NCBI GenBank assembly: GCA_002718095.1
Contig: PBDP01000004.1
Location: 198,870 to 207,309 of the forward strand
Reading direction: 5' to 3'
Source: Chloroflexota bacterium
Lineage (GTDB): Bacteria > Chloroflexota > Dehalococcoidia > Lucifugimonadales > UBA826
Length of the DNA: 8,440 bases
The notes beneath the pieces were generated by a model that had not been told where the DNA came from, ran no database searches, and was given only the letters and a program-made list of their open reading frames with translations. Below, in pieces: positions 1 through 5,518 of the stretch (the stretch's first letter is position 1; every line of letters starts with the position of its first letter). The position numbers and the translations under genes were made by a program.

Positions 1-777
1 AGGATCAATTATTGTTACACCACTTAGAAGTAATTTGTTATTTATTTGAGTTCTTACAAGTTTTTCTAGTTTTACTAATTGGGCCCTGTCATTAACACCT
101 AAGCCTTCAGTATAATCATCTAATGTTATTGAATTTATGGGCTTATTTTGATTTGATGCAATATTTATCAGATTTGTCAGGTAAATTTCCCCCTTTTTTG
201 AAGGTTTTAAATTTCCCATTGATTTCATAAGCCAAGATGATTTGAAACAATAGACGCCGACATTTATTTCTTTTATGTCACGGGTTTTATTATCTGTGTC
301 GTTTTCCTCAACTATGCTCAATATATTGTTTTCAGAATTTCTTAATATTCTTCCGAGACCGTTATTGTCTGGAGGGATTGAAGTTAATAGGGTGATAGGA
401 GCATTGGATTCAATATGATGCTCCATAAGTTTTGTCAGGGTAGAATTTTTTATTAAGGGAATATCTCCATTTAATACTATTATGTTATCTGGTATCTCGG
501 ATTGACTTATTAAAGACAAAGCGTCACCGCTACCTTTGGCTTGTTTTTGGGCTATGTATTCAGTCTTATATTTTGTAGCTGTTTTGAAATTATCGAATTT
601 CTCTGGGACAATTGTTATAGCGGTAGCTAAATTTGCAAGCTCACATGACTCGAGAATCATATTTAGCATTTCTTTACCGCATATTTTATGGAGAGGTTTG
701 GGGGTATTAGAGTTCATTCGACTCCCTGAACCTGCAGCCAATATTATGGGTCTGAATAGGTCGTGTGTATTATCCAA
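1..777 (-). CDS. glmU: GlmU, N-terminal uridylyltransferase part (3' end beyond left edge)
   Basis: Bifunctional GlmU makes UDP-N-acetylglucosamine in the cytoplasm for peptidoglycan. Its N-terminal half transfers UMP to GlcNAc-1-phosphate and its C-terminal half acetylates glucosamine-1-phosphate. I translated 259 codons on the minus strand. Visible are the nucleotide-binding loop LAAGSGSRM (residues 13-21), the following PK lysine (K27), LNGDIPL with metal-binding D105, GLGRI (140-144), EINVG (170-174) and GVNDR (227-231), ending at KLLLSGVTIIDP, where the left-handed beta-helix domain begins. The match to E. coli GlmU is nearly colinear, although the loop residue after LAAG is Ser rather than Lys. 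No in-frame ATG precedes the loop and a stop lies at 787-789, so the likely start is TTG at 775-777, with no good Shine-Dalgarno sequence. The acetyltransferase domain is outside the window, so a single-domain uridylyltransferase cannot be excluded, but the sequence fits GlmU best. Confidence 0.9.
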   Translation of the reverse strand, partial: MDNTHDLFRPIILAAGSGSRMNSNTPKPLHKICGKEMLNMILESCELANLATAITIVPEKFDNFKTATKYKTEYIAQKQAKGSGDALSLISQSEIPDNIIVLNGDIPLIKNSTLTKLMEHHIESNAPITLLTSIPPDNNGLGRILRNSENNILSIVEENDTDNKTRDIKEINVGVYCFKSSWLMKSMGNLKPSKKGEIYLTNLINIASNQNKPINSITLDDYTEGLGVNDRAQLVKLEKLVRTQINNKLLLSGVTIIDP

Positions 778-840
778 AATACACTTTTAGAACCTTAGAA
801 TTTATATTATTCATATCAATATATAACCTTGACTGTTCAA

Positions 841-870
841 AGGCTAGCAAAATATAAAAAAGCATGTCAA
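841..870 (-). promoter_or_regulatory. Predicted sigma-70 promoter for glmU
   Basis: On the minus strand, TTGACA (865-870) is followed by a 17-bp spacer and TAGCCT (841-846), which keeps the three most conserved -10 bases (T1, A2, T6). It lies in the 112-bp gap between the HAD phosphatase stop and glmU and would give a leader of about 55 nt. It suggests glmU can be transcribed separately from the two genes upstream. Prediction from pattern only. Confidence 0.4.
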
Positions 871-889
871 GTTTCATTATATTCATTAT

Positions 890-1714
890 TTAGGCACTTG
901 ATTTATATTTAGAGTATATTAGGTCCAGTGTTTTTCTAACTTCTTCAATATCTTCTATTGAACAATCTGAGTATTTAGATAGTTTTTTGTCGGGGTTAAT
1001 GTTTTTTTGTGTCACATAAATTGAAAACCCTGATATATTACCTAAATCACGTTGTTTTCTTATTTCAATCATTGCATCTAAGTCTGTTGTGTCATCGCCT
1101 AGGAATATAATATTTTTAATATTTTTAGATTCTATTAAATGATTAATTGCGTAACCTTTGTTGAATTGGGAATGAGGGCGTATTTCTAGTATTTGTTTAC
1201 CCCAAAATACATCTAATTTGTCGATATTTGGGGTGTTAGAAAGTACATTTGATAGTATTTCTTTGGTCTTTTTGTGATCTTTCGAACCCCTGTAGTGTAT
1301 TGAGGCGCTGATAGTTTTGTTCTCATGAAATATCCCATGTATATTCTTTGTTTGAGTTTTAATGTAATCTAAAGCAGATTTAATCATTATTTCAATTCCT
1401 TCCGGGGATTTTCGAATTAATTGACCATTTTTGATATGTTCTGCACCGTGGTTTCCTATATATGTTAGATTTTCTAACTTTAATTTTGAATTAATGTCTA
1501 TAGCGCTTCTTCCTGATATGATTGATATATCTGGAAGAATTTTGGTGAGTTTGATTATGGTGTTTAGGCAATATTCATCGACATATGCAGTTCGTGGGTC
1601 TGATTTTAATTCCGATATCACCCCGTCAAAATCCAAAGCTAATGCAGGAGGAGTATTTTTAAATAAATTGAGCAGGGGAGAGATTTTTTTTTCTAAGGCA
1701 GTAGGTTTGTTCAT
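890..1714 (-). CDS. otsB: Trehalose-6-phosphate phosphatase-like HAD hydrolase
   Basis: OtsB-type enzymes remove the phosphate of trehalose-6-phosphate to give the osmolyte and stress protectant trehalose in the cytoplasm. The 274-residue protein shows HAD motif I as ALDFDGV (nucleophile D28 and acid D30), motif II SGR at 67-69, the family signature YIGNHGAE (85-92), EIRP (177-180) with following K186, and motif IV LGDDTTDLDAM (205-215) with D207, D208 and D211. Length and motif order match trehalose phosphatases. Motif I has Val where most have Thr. The ATG lies 8 bases after the SDR stop with no clear Shine-Dalgarno sequence, which suggests translational coupling. No trehalose-6-phosphate synthase (otsA) is in the window. 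A related sugar phosphatase, such as mannosyl-3-phosphoglycerate or glucosylglycerol phosphatase, is possible but fits the NHGAE and EIRP motifs less well. Confidence 0.8.
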   Translation of the reverse strand: MNKPTALEKKISPLLNLFKNTPPALALDFDGVISELKSDPRTAYVDEYCLNTIIKLTKILPDISIISGRSAIDINSKLKLENLTYIGNHGAEHIKNGQLIRKSPEGIEIMIKSALDYIKTQTKNIHGIFHENKTISASIHYRGSKDHKKTKEILSNVLSNTPNIDKLDVFWGKQILEIRPHSQFNKGYAINHLIESKNIKNIIFLGDDTTDLDAMIEIRKQRDLGNISGFSIYVTQKNINPDKKLSKYSDCSIEDIEEVRKTLDLIYSKYKSSA

Positions 1715-1722
1715 ATAGTAAT

Positions 1723-2475
1723 CTAACGAGCTGTAAGTCCTCCGTCAATTGCTAGTTCTGCGCCGGTTATATAGCTAGATTCATCAGATGCTAGGAATAG
1801 AATAGCCATTGCAACTTCATCTATGGTTCCTACTCTTCCCATGGGAACTTTTGATTCTGAAGCAGCTCTGCTTTCTAAGTTTGCTAATTTGTCAGCCAGC
1901 ATATCTGTATCGATAGGTCCTGGGTGAATAGAGTTTGCTCGAATGTTCTCCATAGCGTGTTGTACAGCAGTATACTTTGTAAACGACCTCACTCCTCCTT
2001 TAGATGCCCCATAGGCCCCGCTTCCTATGTTGCCTACTAAACCTGCTGTTGATGACATGTTTACTATAGAACCACCGCCAGCTTTTCTTAATGCAGGTAT
2101 TGAATGTTTTGTGCCAAGGAATAGACCAGTTAAGTTTACGGATATAACATTATTAAAATCATCTAAAGGTGTTTCTTCTATAGGAATAGTGCTATATATC
2201 CCGGCATTATTCACGAGTATGTCCAGTTTTTTATAATTAGATGTTATATAAGATATAGCATTTATCCAATCTGTTTCTTTCGTCACATCTAATGTTAATG
2301 CTGAACATGAATAACCTTGTTCAGTTAATTCTGTTACAGTTTTTTTACATCGATCTACATTTTTGTCTCCAATAATCACAGAAGCACCTTCATTTGCAAA
2401 CAATCGAGCGGTATGCTCTCCTATTCCTTTAGCTGCTCCAGATATTAAAGCTACTTTATTCAAAAGCCTGTTCAT
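1723..2475 (-). CDS. Short-chain dehydrogenase/reductase (classical SDR, probably NAD-dependent)
   Basis: A 250-residue classical SDR with a Rossmann fold that oxidises an alcohol or reduces a ketone. The substrate cannot be read from the sequence. Visible are the cofactor glycine motif GAAKGIG (13-19), D37 at the end of the second strand (acidic there usually means NAD(H) rather than NADP(H)), LDV (62-64), NNAG (89-92), N114, catalytic S142, Y155 and K159 (YGASK), and the HPGPIDTDM loop (184-192). The C terminus has the usual ITGAELAIDGG. Length is typical. It resembles the 3-alpha/20-beta-hydroxysteroid dehydrogenase and 3-oxoacyl-ACP reductase branch, which covers many substrates. The ATG has a good Shine-Dalgarno sequence (GAGGG at 2480-2484, 4-nt gap). 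It is the first gene of a leftward unit with the phosphatase and is transcribed away from the palindromic control region at 2541-2558. Confidence 0.93.
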   Translation of the reverse strand: MNRLLNKVALISGAAKGIGEHTARLFANEGASVIIGDKNVDRCKKTVTELTEQGYSCSALTLDVTKETDWINAISYITSNYKKLDILVNNAGIYSTIPIEETPLDDFNNVISVNLTGLFLGTKHSIPALRKAGGGSIVNMSSTAGLVGNIGSGAYGASKGGVRSFTKYTAVQHAMENIRANSIHPGPIDTDMLADKLANLESRAASESKVPMGRVGTIDEVAMAILFLASDESSYITGAELAIDGGLTAR

Positions 2476-2524
2476 TTTTCCCTCGTAACAATTAATGTTG
2501 TTTTGCGAATTTAATTCTGAAAAG

Positions 2525-2533
2525 ATTGTAGCA
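2525..2533 (-). promoter_or_regulatory. Predicted extended -10 promoter for the SDR-phosphatase operon
   Basis: The minus strand reads TGCTACAAT, matching the extended -10 pattern TG-N-TANAAT. No good -35 hexamer sits 16-18 bp upstream, which extended -10 promoters can tolerate. Its -35 region would coincide with the GAAC-N4-GTTC palindrome at 2544-2555, so a protein bound there could also block this promoter. Leader about 40 nt. Confidence 0.4.
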
Positions 2534-2537
2534 TTAG

Positions 2538-2566
2538 TTGACAGAACAATTGTTCTGTTCTAAAAT
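2538..2566 (+). promoter_or_regulatory. Near-consensus sigma-70 promoter for the 81-aa gene
   Basis: TTGACA (2538-2543, perfect -35), a 17-bp spacer and TAAAAT (2561-2566, 5 of 6 matches at -10). The predicted transcription start near 2573 leaves a leader of about 15 nt with the Shine-Dalgarno sequence GAGGTG at 2578-2583. It is the strongest promoter-like sequence I found in the window. The spacer is filled by the 2541-2558 palindrome, which suggests a strong promoter kept under repression. Confidence 0.7.
2541..2558. promoter_or_regulatory. Perfect 18-bp palindrome with GAAC-AATT-GTTC, candidate LexA (SOS) box
   Basis: ACAGAACAA is followed directly by its exact reverse complement, TTGTTCTGT. 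The core GAAC-N4-GTTC (2544-2555) is the form of the LexA/DinR box known from Bacillus and Actinobacteria. It starts directly after the -35 hexamer of the rightward promoter and covers the -35 zone of the leftward one, a classic repressor position. Whether LexA in this organism recognises this form is not shown here. Another dimeric repressor could bind it. Confidence 0.6.
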
Positions 2567-2576
2567 GTTCTAAATA
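2557..2576 (+). repeat. Two tandem 10-bp repeats carrying extra GTTC half-sites
   Basis: GTTCTAAAAT (2557-2566) is followed directly by GTTCTAAATA (2567-2576), identical in the first eight bases. With the palindrome's own GTTC (2552-2555) this makes three same-direction half-sites at 5-bp and 10-bp intervals. The 10-bp step would place the last two on one DNA face over the -10 element and transcription start. They may be extra operator half-sites or chance in AT-rich DNA. Confidence 0.4.
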
Positions 2577-2587
2577 TGAGGTGATTC

Positions 2588-2833
2588 ATGGCAAACTATT
2601 ATAAAACTAAGAATATGTTCGAAAATAATAACTCAGTTAATGAGACTGGTAATGAATACGCAAATCTAAATGAAGGAATTGAAGTTGTTTATATGGGAAA
2701 TGTCTTGGGAGGACCCTCAATTGGATCTGCAGGTAAGATTATGAAAATATATGCACGGAAAGCTCTTGTTGATATGGGGGCTCTTGGTACTTGGAATGTT
2801 CCTTATTGTTTTCTAACGGCTACTGCTGCGTAG
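2588..2833 (+). CDS. Small protein of unknown function, possible SH3-like beta barrel
   Basis: An 81-residue protein that I cannot assign to a named family. Residues 1-28 are polar and asparagine-rich, probably flexible. Residues 29-78 look like a compact all-beta domain: alternating strands EVVYMG, GKIMKIYA, KALVDMG and TWNVPYCFL separated by glycine turns (GNVLGGPSIGSAG at 37-49). This pattern is reminiscent of small SH3/KOW-like barrels that bind nucleic acid or protein, but that is an inference. There is no signal peptide or membrane segment. The ATG has a strong Shine-Dalgarno sequence (GAGGTG, 4-nt gap) and a near-consensus promoter with a palindromic operator just upstream, so it is very likely a real, regulated gene. 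It begins a rightward unit with a possible 21-aa peptide and a membrane protein. If the operator is a LexA box, this would be a DNA-damage-induced gene. Confidence 0.8.
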   Translation: MANYYKTKNMFENNNSVNETGNEYANLNEGIEVVYMGNVLGGPSIGSAGKIMKIYARKALVDMGALGTWNVPYCFLTATAA

Positions 2834-2858
2834 TTTAGAAAACTTGTAGGATTTTAAT

Positions 2859-2924
2859 ATGATTCGTATACGTTTAGATTACAGAGGACTTACTATTTGG
2901 TATTGGTCTTGGAGAATTAATTAA
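2859..2924 (+). CDS. Possible 21-aa tryptophan-rich basic peptide
   Basis: A short frame of 21 codons with ATG at 2859 and TAA at 2922-2924. It has a Shine-Dalgarno sequence TAGGA (2847-2851) with a 7-nt gap, 25 bp after the 81-aa gene. The peptide is basic (four Arg) and aromatic, ending in the cluster TIWYWSWRIN with three Trp. Three TGG codons in 21 are hard to explain by chance in DNA this AT-rich, and the codon choice resembles the neighbours. It could be a membrane-active or regulatory small protein, or a leader peptide controlling the membrane-protein gene downstream. There is no family evidence, so it is reported as a candidate only. Confidence 0.4.
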   Translation: MIRIRLDYRGLTIWYWSWRIN

Positions 2925-2985
2925 AAGAATTTATTAAATACGTGATCAGGTGATAATATGTCATAAATGTTCTCGTGGTGCAATT

Positions 2986-3516
2986 ATGACTTTGGAAGAA
3001 ATAATAGTTGTTTCGGTAAGGCTATTAGGTTCGTTACCTGTACTTAAATATGCTTTTTTGGGATCTGTATTTGCTGTTCTTATTGATCTTTCTGACTTAT
3101 TCATAATAGGGAATTTAGATTTAGGAGGAGTCAGAAATTATCAAGAATTTGATAAGGTTTTAGATCTTGTTTATATGGGTACTTTTTTATTAGTTTCTCT
3201 TAGATGGGAACGGAAAGAAAAACTCATTTCAATTTTCCTTTTTGCATATCGATTGATCGGACTTATTCTTTTTGAATTCACAAGTGAAAGATACCTATTA
3301 TTGTTATTCCCTAACGTGTTTGAGTTTTGGGTTATAGGTATAACTTTCTTAAAATTTAGAAAAAAACATAAAATTATTCCTGATTCTAGTTTGATAAAGG
3401 TTTTTTTAGGATCTTTCATTTTGAAATTAATACAAGAATGGATTTTGCATTGGAATAAATTTTTAGATAATTATGCAATGGGAGATATCCTATCTGTTCT
3501 GAAGGATTTACTATAA
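2986..3516 (+). CDS. Multi-pass membrane protein of unknown function
   Basis: An integral membrane protein of 176 residues (188 if the upstream GTG at 2950 is used). I see about five hydrophobic segments, near residues 22-42, 60-74, 80-98, 104-124 and 135-155 counted from the ATG. Striking polar patches lie in or beside them: DLSDLF, LDLGGVRNYQ, FAYRLIG, FEFTSERYL, FPNVFEFW and KLIQEWILHW. Such charged and aromatic motifs suggest a specific functional core rather than a plain anchor, but I cannot name a family. I prefer the ATG at 2986 because the hydrophobic protein starts naturally there (MTLEEIIVVSVRLLGSLP). Its Shine-Dalgarno sequence is weak, and the 12 extra residues include a CHKC pair with no visible partner. 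It is probably co-transcribed with the 81-aa gene, since no strong promoter or terminator separates them. Confidence 0.75.
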   Translation: MTLEEIIVVSVRLLGSLPVLKYAFLGSVFAVLIDLSDLFIIGNLDLGGVRNYQEFDKVLDLVYMGTFLLVSLRWERKEKLISIFLFAYRLIGLILFEFTSERYLLLLFPNVFEFWVIGITFLKFRKKHKIIPDSSLIKVFLGSFILKLIQEWILHWNKFLDNYAMGDILSVLKDLL

Positions 3517-3618
3517 AGAATTTGATTATTCATATTAAATTTTCATGGCGAGAGATTCAAAATGATTACGGTCTATACAGCTTTAAGCAATCAGTATTAG
3601 AAAAATAGGTTTTATTAT
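3517..3618. other. Convergent spacer without a gene
   Basis: This is the tail-to-tail gap between the membrane protein and the alpha/beta hydrolase. I see only a weak AT-only inverted repeat, AAAA-TAGG-TTTT near 3602-3614, not a convincing terminator, and no open frame longer than a few codons. Confidence 0.4.
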
Positions 3619-4491
3619 CTAGAAGAACTTATTATTAATATGAATTTGTATTATGTCACTTACAAGTTCTGGTCTTTGCAAAGGCACATCATGGATACTG
3701 TCTTCAAGCCATATACTCTCAACCTTTGGGATTGTATTTAAGGCCTCTGATATTAATGATTTTCTAATTTCATGATATGGGCTAGATTCTGAATTTTGAT
3801 TGCGTGCATTTAATATTAATGTGGGACATTTGATCATTTTCAAAAGTTTGCTAGGTTTATGTTTCCATATTTCTTCTATGATCTTCATATGATTTTGTCT
3901 ACTAAGCCTAGAATTCACTTCTCCAGATTCAGATATTAAAAAATTAGATAATGCTATTTCAGTTAGGTTAGCTTTCTTAGATGTTTTATCTTGTTCTCCC
4001 CAATCTCTTCTATTTAATCTACTTATGATGTCATTTTTATAAACTCCATCCCAAACTGGAGGAGCCATATTTATTAATGCTTTGTCTAATGAGTTTCCAG
4101 GTATTCTAGATATTTCAATAAGACCTCCATCTACCAGGCATATACCTTTTGTATATTCTGGATAATGAGCTGCTATTTCTACAGCAACGTTGCCACCCCA
4201 AGAATGCCCAATAATGATTGGGTTGCTTAAATTAAGACGTTTTATTATAGATATAGTATCTTTAGCAATAGTTTGGAAATCATATCCGATATCAGGCTTA
4301 TCAGTTTCCCCGTGACCCCTTTGATCTATAGCAATTATTTGGTTCTGGATTGACAACTTTGGAGCCACTAAATCCCATATGTGTATATTGGATGCAAGAC
4401 CATGAAGTAAAAGGATTGAATTGTCTTTTGAACCCCACGTCTGGTAATTAAAGTTTAAATTATCTTTTCCTATATCAGGTAACGTGGGCAT
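3619..4491 (-). CDS. Alpha/beta hydrolase fold enzyme
   Basis: A soluble 290-residue alpha/beta hydrolase that cleaves an ester, lactone, amide, epoxide or similar bond. The substrate cannot be assigned. It shows the oxyanion-hole motif LLHGLAS (28-34), DQRGHGETDKP (56-66), the nucleophile elbow GHSWGG (95-100) with S97, and the catalytic histidine H267 in DSIHDVP. The usual acid after strand 7 is missing: that stretch reads LILNARNQNSESS (226-238). Instead D121 follows strand 6 (ICLVDGG), a position used for the acid in some family members. The overall pattern resembles bacterial esterases, haloperoxidase-like and C-C hydrolase relatives. The ATG lies 6 bases after the PAC2-gene stop with no good Shine-Dalgarno sequence, so it is probably translated by coupling as the second gene of that operon. 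Confidence 0.88.
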   Translation of the reverse strand: MPTLPDIGKDNLNFNYQTWGSKDNSILLLHGLASNIHIWDLVAPKLSIQNQIIAIDQRGHGETDKPDIGYDFQTIAKDTISIIKRLNLSNPIIIGHSWGGNVAVEIAAHYPEYTKGICLVDGGLIEISRIPGNSLDKALINMAPPVWDGVYKNDIISRLNRRDWGEQDKTSKKANLTEIALSNFLISESGEVNSRLSRQNHMKIIEEIWKHKPSKLLKMIKCPTLILNARNQNSESSPYHEIRKSLISEALNTIPKVESIWLEDSIHDVPLQRPELVSDIIQIHINNKFF

Positions 4492-4497
4492 AATAGT

Positions 4498-5373
4498 TTA
4501 TTCAGGTCCCGTTTGGCTCCTGAGGAATTCTTCGATTTCTTCCACCATATCTTTGCCATTGGGCATTTCGGAAGTCACTTTATTTTCTTTGTCATATTGA
4601 GATTCTAGCTTAGAGACATAAGATTTCACATCAGGTTGTTTATTAATTGCTCTTGTGACTTCTTGTTGAAAAGCTTCTCCAGCTAAAAACAACTCATTCA
4701 TATCTAAATCGATAGGTATTATATTTTTTAAGTTTTCTAGTAAAGCATAGCTTGCTATGGGGTTAGGGGTTGTCTGAACATAATGAGGACAATGGCTCCA
4801 TATGTTGACATGAGGTAATTTTCTATTATTACATCCTTCTACAAAAGGCGAATGTATCCCTGTAGGACCTTGATACCCTGTATCATTTATTCCTAACCAA
4901 TTTGATTTCCTAATAAGTTCTTTATTGCTCGCTTTACCGGTAACTTTCATTTTTCTTGTGTGGGGAACTGCGTCTAACAATGCGCCTAGTGTAACAACTA
5001 ATTCTACTCCTACCATATCTGCTACTTTTAATACAGTTTCAGAAAAGGTTCTCCATTTTAAATTTGGTTCTGTTCCAACATACAGTAAAATTCCATTTTT
5101 AGGATCATTTTTAGGAATGTAAGTATAAAATTCGTTAGTTGGCCATTTTATTATTCGTTCACGTTTTTTATTTAATCTTATGTGAGGACGATTAACAGTA
5201 AAGTCATAATATTCTTCAGGGTCTATTTCTGCTAATTTATTTGTGGGTAGTTTACGTACCATATACCTGATAGCTCTAGTTGCCGCTTCTGCTGCATCGG
5301 GCCATCCAGCAAATGCTACTATCATGGTAGACAATTTTATTTTGTCTTCATTATGAATTATTAGTCCGTTCAA
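4498..5373 (-). CDS. PAC2-family protein (proteasome assembly chaperone 2-like)
   Basis: A 291-residue soluble protein of the PAC2 family, related to the eukaryotic and archaeal proteasome assembly chaperone. The bacterial function is not established. It carries the bacterial signature blocks in order: AFAGWPDAAEAATRAI (21-36), EIDPEEYYDF (49-58) with RPHIRL, VGTEPNLKWRTF (99-110), LGALLDAVPHTRKMKVTG (129-146), GPTGIHSPF and PHYVQTTPNPIASYALL. The C-terminal 50 or so residues are charged and helical. Length is typical. The likely start is TTG at 5371-5373: a stop codon lies directly upstream in frame and GGAG sits 9 nt before it, while the next Met (17) lies just before the conserved core. 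It is the first gene of a leftward pair with the alpha/beta hydrolase. Bacterial PAC2 genes occur mainly in Actinobacteria and Chloroflexi, which helps place this organism. Confidence 0.9.
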   Translation of the reverse strand: MNGLIIHNEDKIKLSTMIVAFAGWPDAAEAATRAIRYMVRKLPTNKLAEIDPEEYYDFTVNRPHIRLNKKRERIIKWPTNEFYTYIPKNDPKNGILLYVGTEPNLKWRTFSETVLKVADMVGVELVVTLGALLDAVPHTRKMKVTGKASNKELIRKSNWLGINDTGYQGPTGIHSPFVEGCNNRKLPHVNIWSHCPHYVQTTPNPIASYALLENLKNIIPIDLDMNELFLAGEAFQQEVTRAINKQPDVKSYVSKLESQYDKENKVTSEMPNGKDMVEEIEEFLRSQTGPE

Positions 5374-5518
5374 CTATATGTTCTCCATCTGAACGTTATT
5401 TATAGAGCAGTGTATCATTTTATACAATATATTCCAAATTACTCTTTTAATTCACATGATGTTGTGGTTTTTTCAAAACTATTAATCTATTATTGATATT
5501 AATAATAGGGGTTTATAA
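5374..5518. promoter_or_regulatory. Divergent spacer between the PAC2 operon and the enolase-family gene
   Basis: Both flanking units start here, so it should hold two promoters, but neither is clear. On the minus strand TGTATAAAAT (near 5418-5427) is a loose -10 candidate without a matching -35. On the plus strand TTGTGG (5462-5467) followed by TATTAT (5488-5493) has an over-long 20-bp spacer. A weak dyad TGTAT-N6-ATACA lies at 5411-5426. The best structure is the palindrome at 5487-5508. Confidence 0.35.
5487..5508. promoter_or_regulatory. 22-bp near-perfect palindrome upstream of the enolase-family gene, candidate operator
   Basis: CTATTATT (5487-5494) and AATAATAG (5501-5508) are exact inverted arms. 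The 6-bp centre GATATT is also self-complementary except for one pair, giving 20 of 22 symmetric bases. The right arm runs into the Shine-Dalgarno sequence AGGGG (5507-5511). This suits an operator for a dimeric repressor (GntR- and LacI-type regulators often control sugar-acid genes) or a weak mRNA hairpin at the ribosome binding site. It is AT-only apart from its ends and one central G, so chance symmetry is possible. Confidence 0.4.

Noticed and set aside
536-790. Plus-strand open frame of 84 codons
   Set aside because: It lies opposite glmU, whose minus-strand translation matches the family throughout; this frame is a shadow.
773-814. Out-of-frame ATG upstream of glmU (812-814), suggesting a frameshifted start
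   Set aside because: The short frame stops within 15 codons with no good Shine-Dalgarno sequence, and the TTG start gives a normal-length N terminus, so a frameshift is not needed.
2948-2966. Minimal ORF ATG-TCA-TAA with upstream AGGTGAT before the membrane protein
   Set aside because: A two-codon frame occurs easily by chance and nothing else supports attenuation here.
3171-3419. Minus-strand 82-codon frame inside the membrane protein gene
   Set aside because: No ribosome binding site or recognisable protein pattern; the plus-strand membrane protein explains the region.
3600-3616. AT-only inverted repeat as a terminator between convergent genes
   Set aside because: The stem is only four A-T pairs with no GC base, too weak for an intrinsic terminator.
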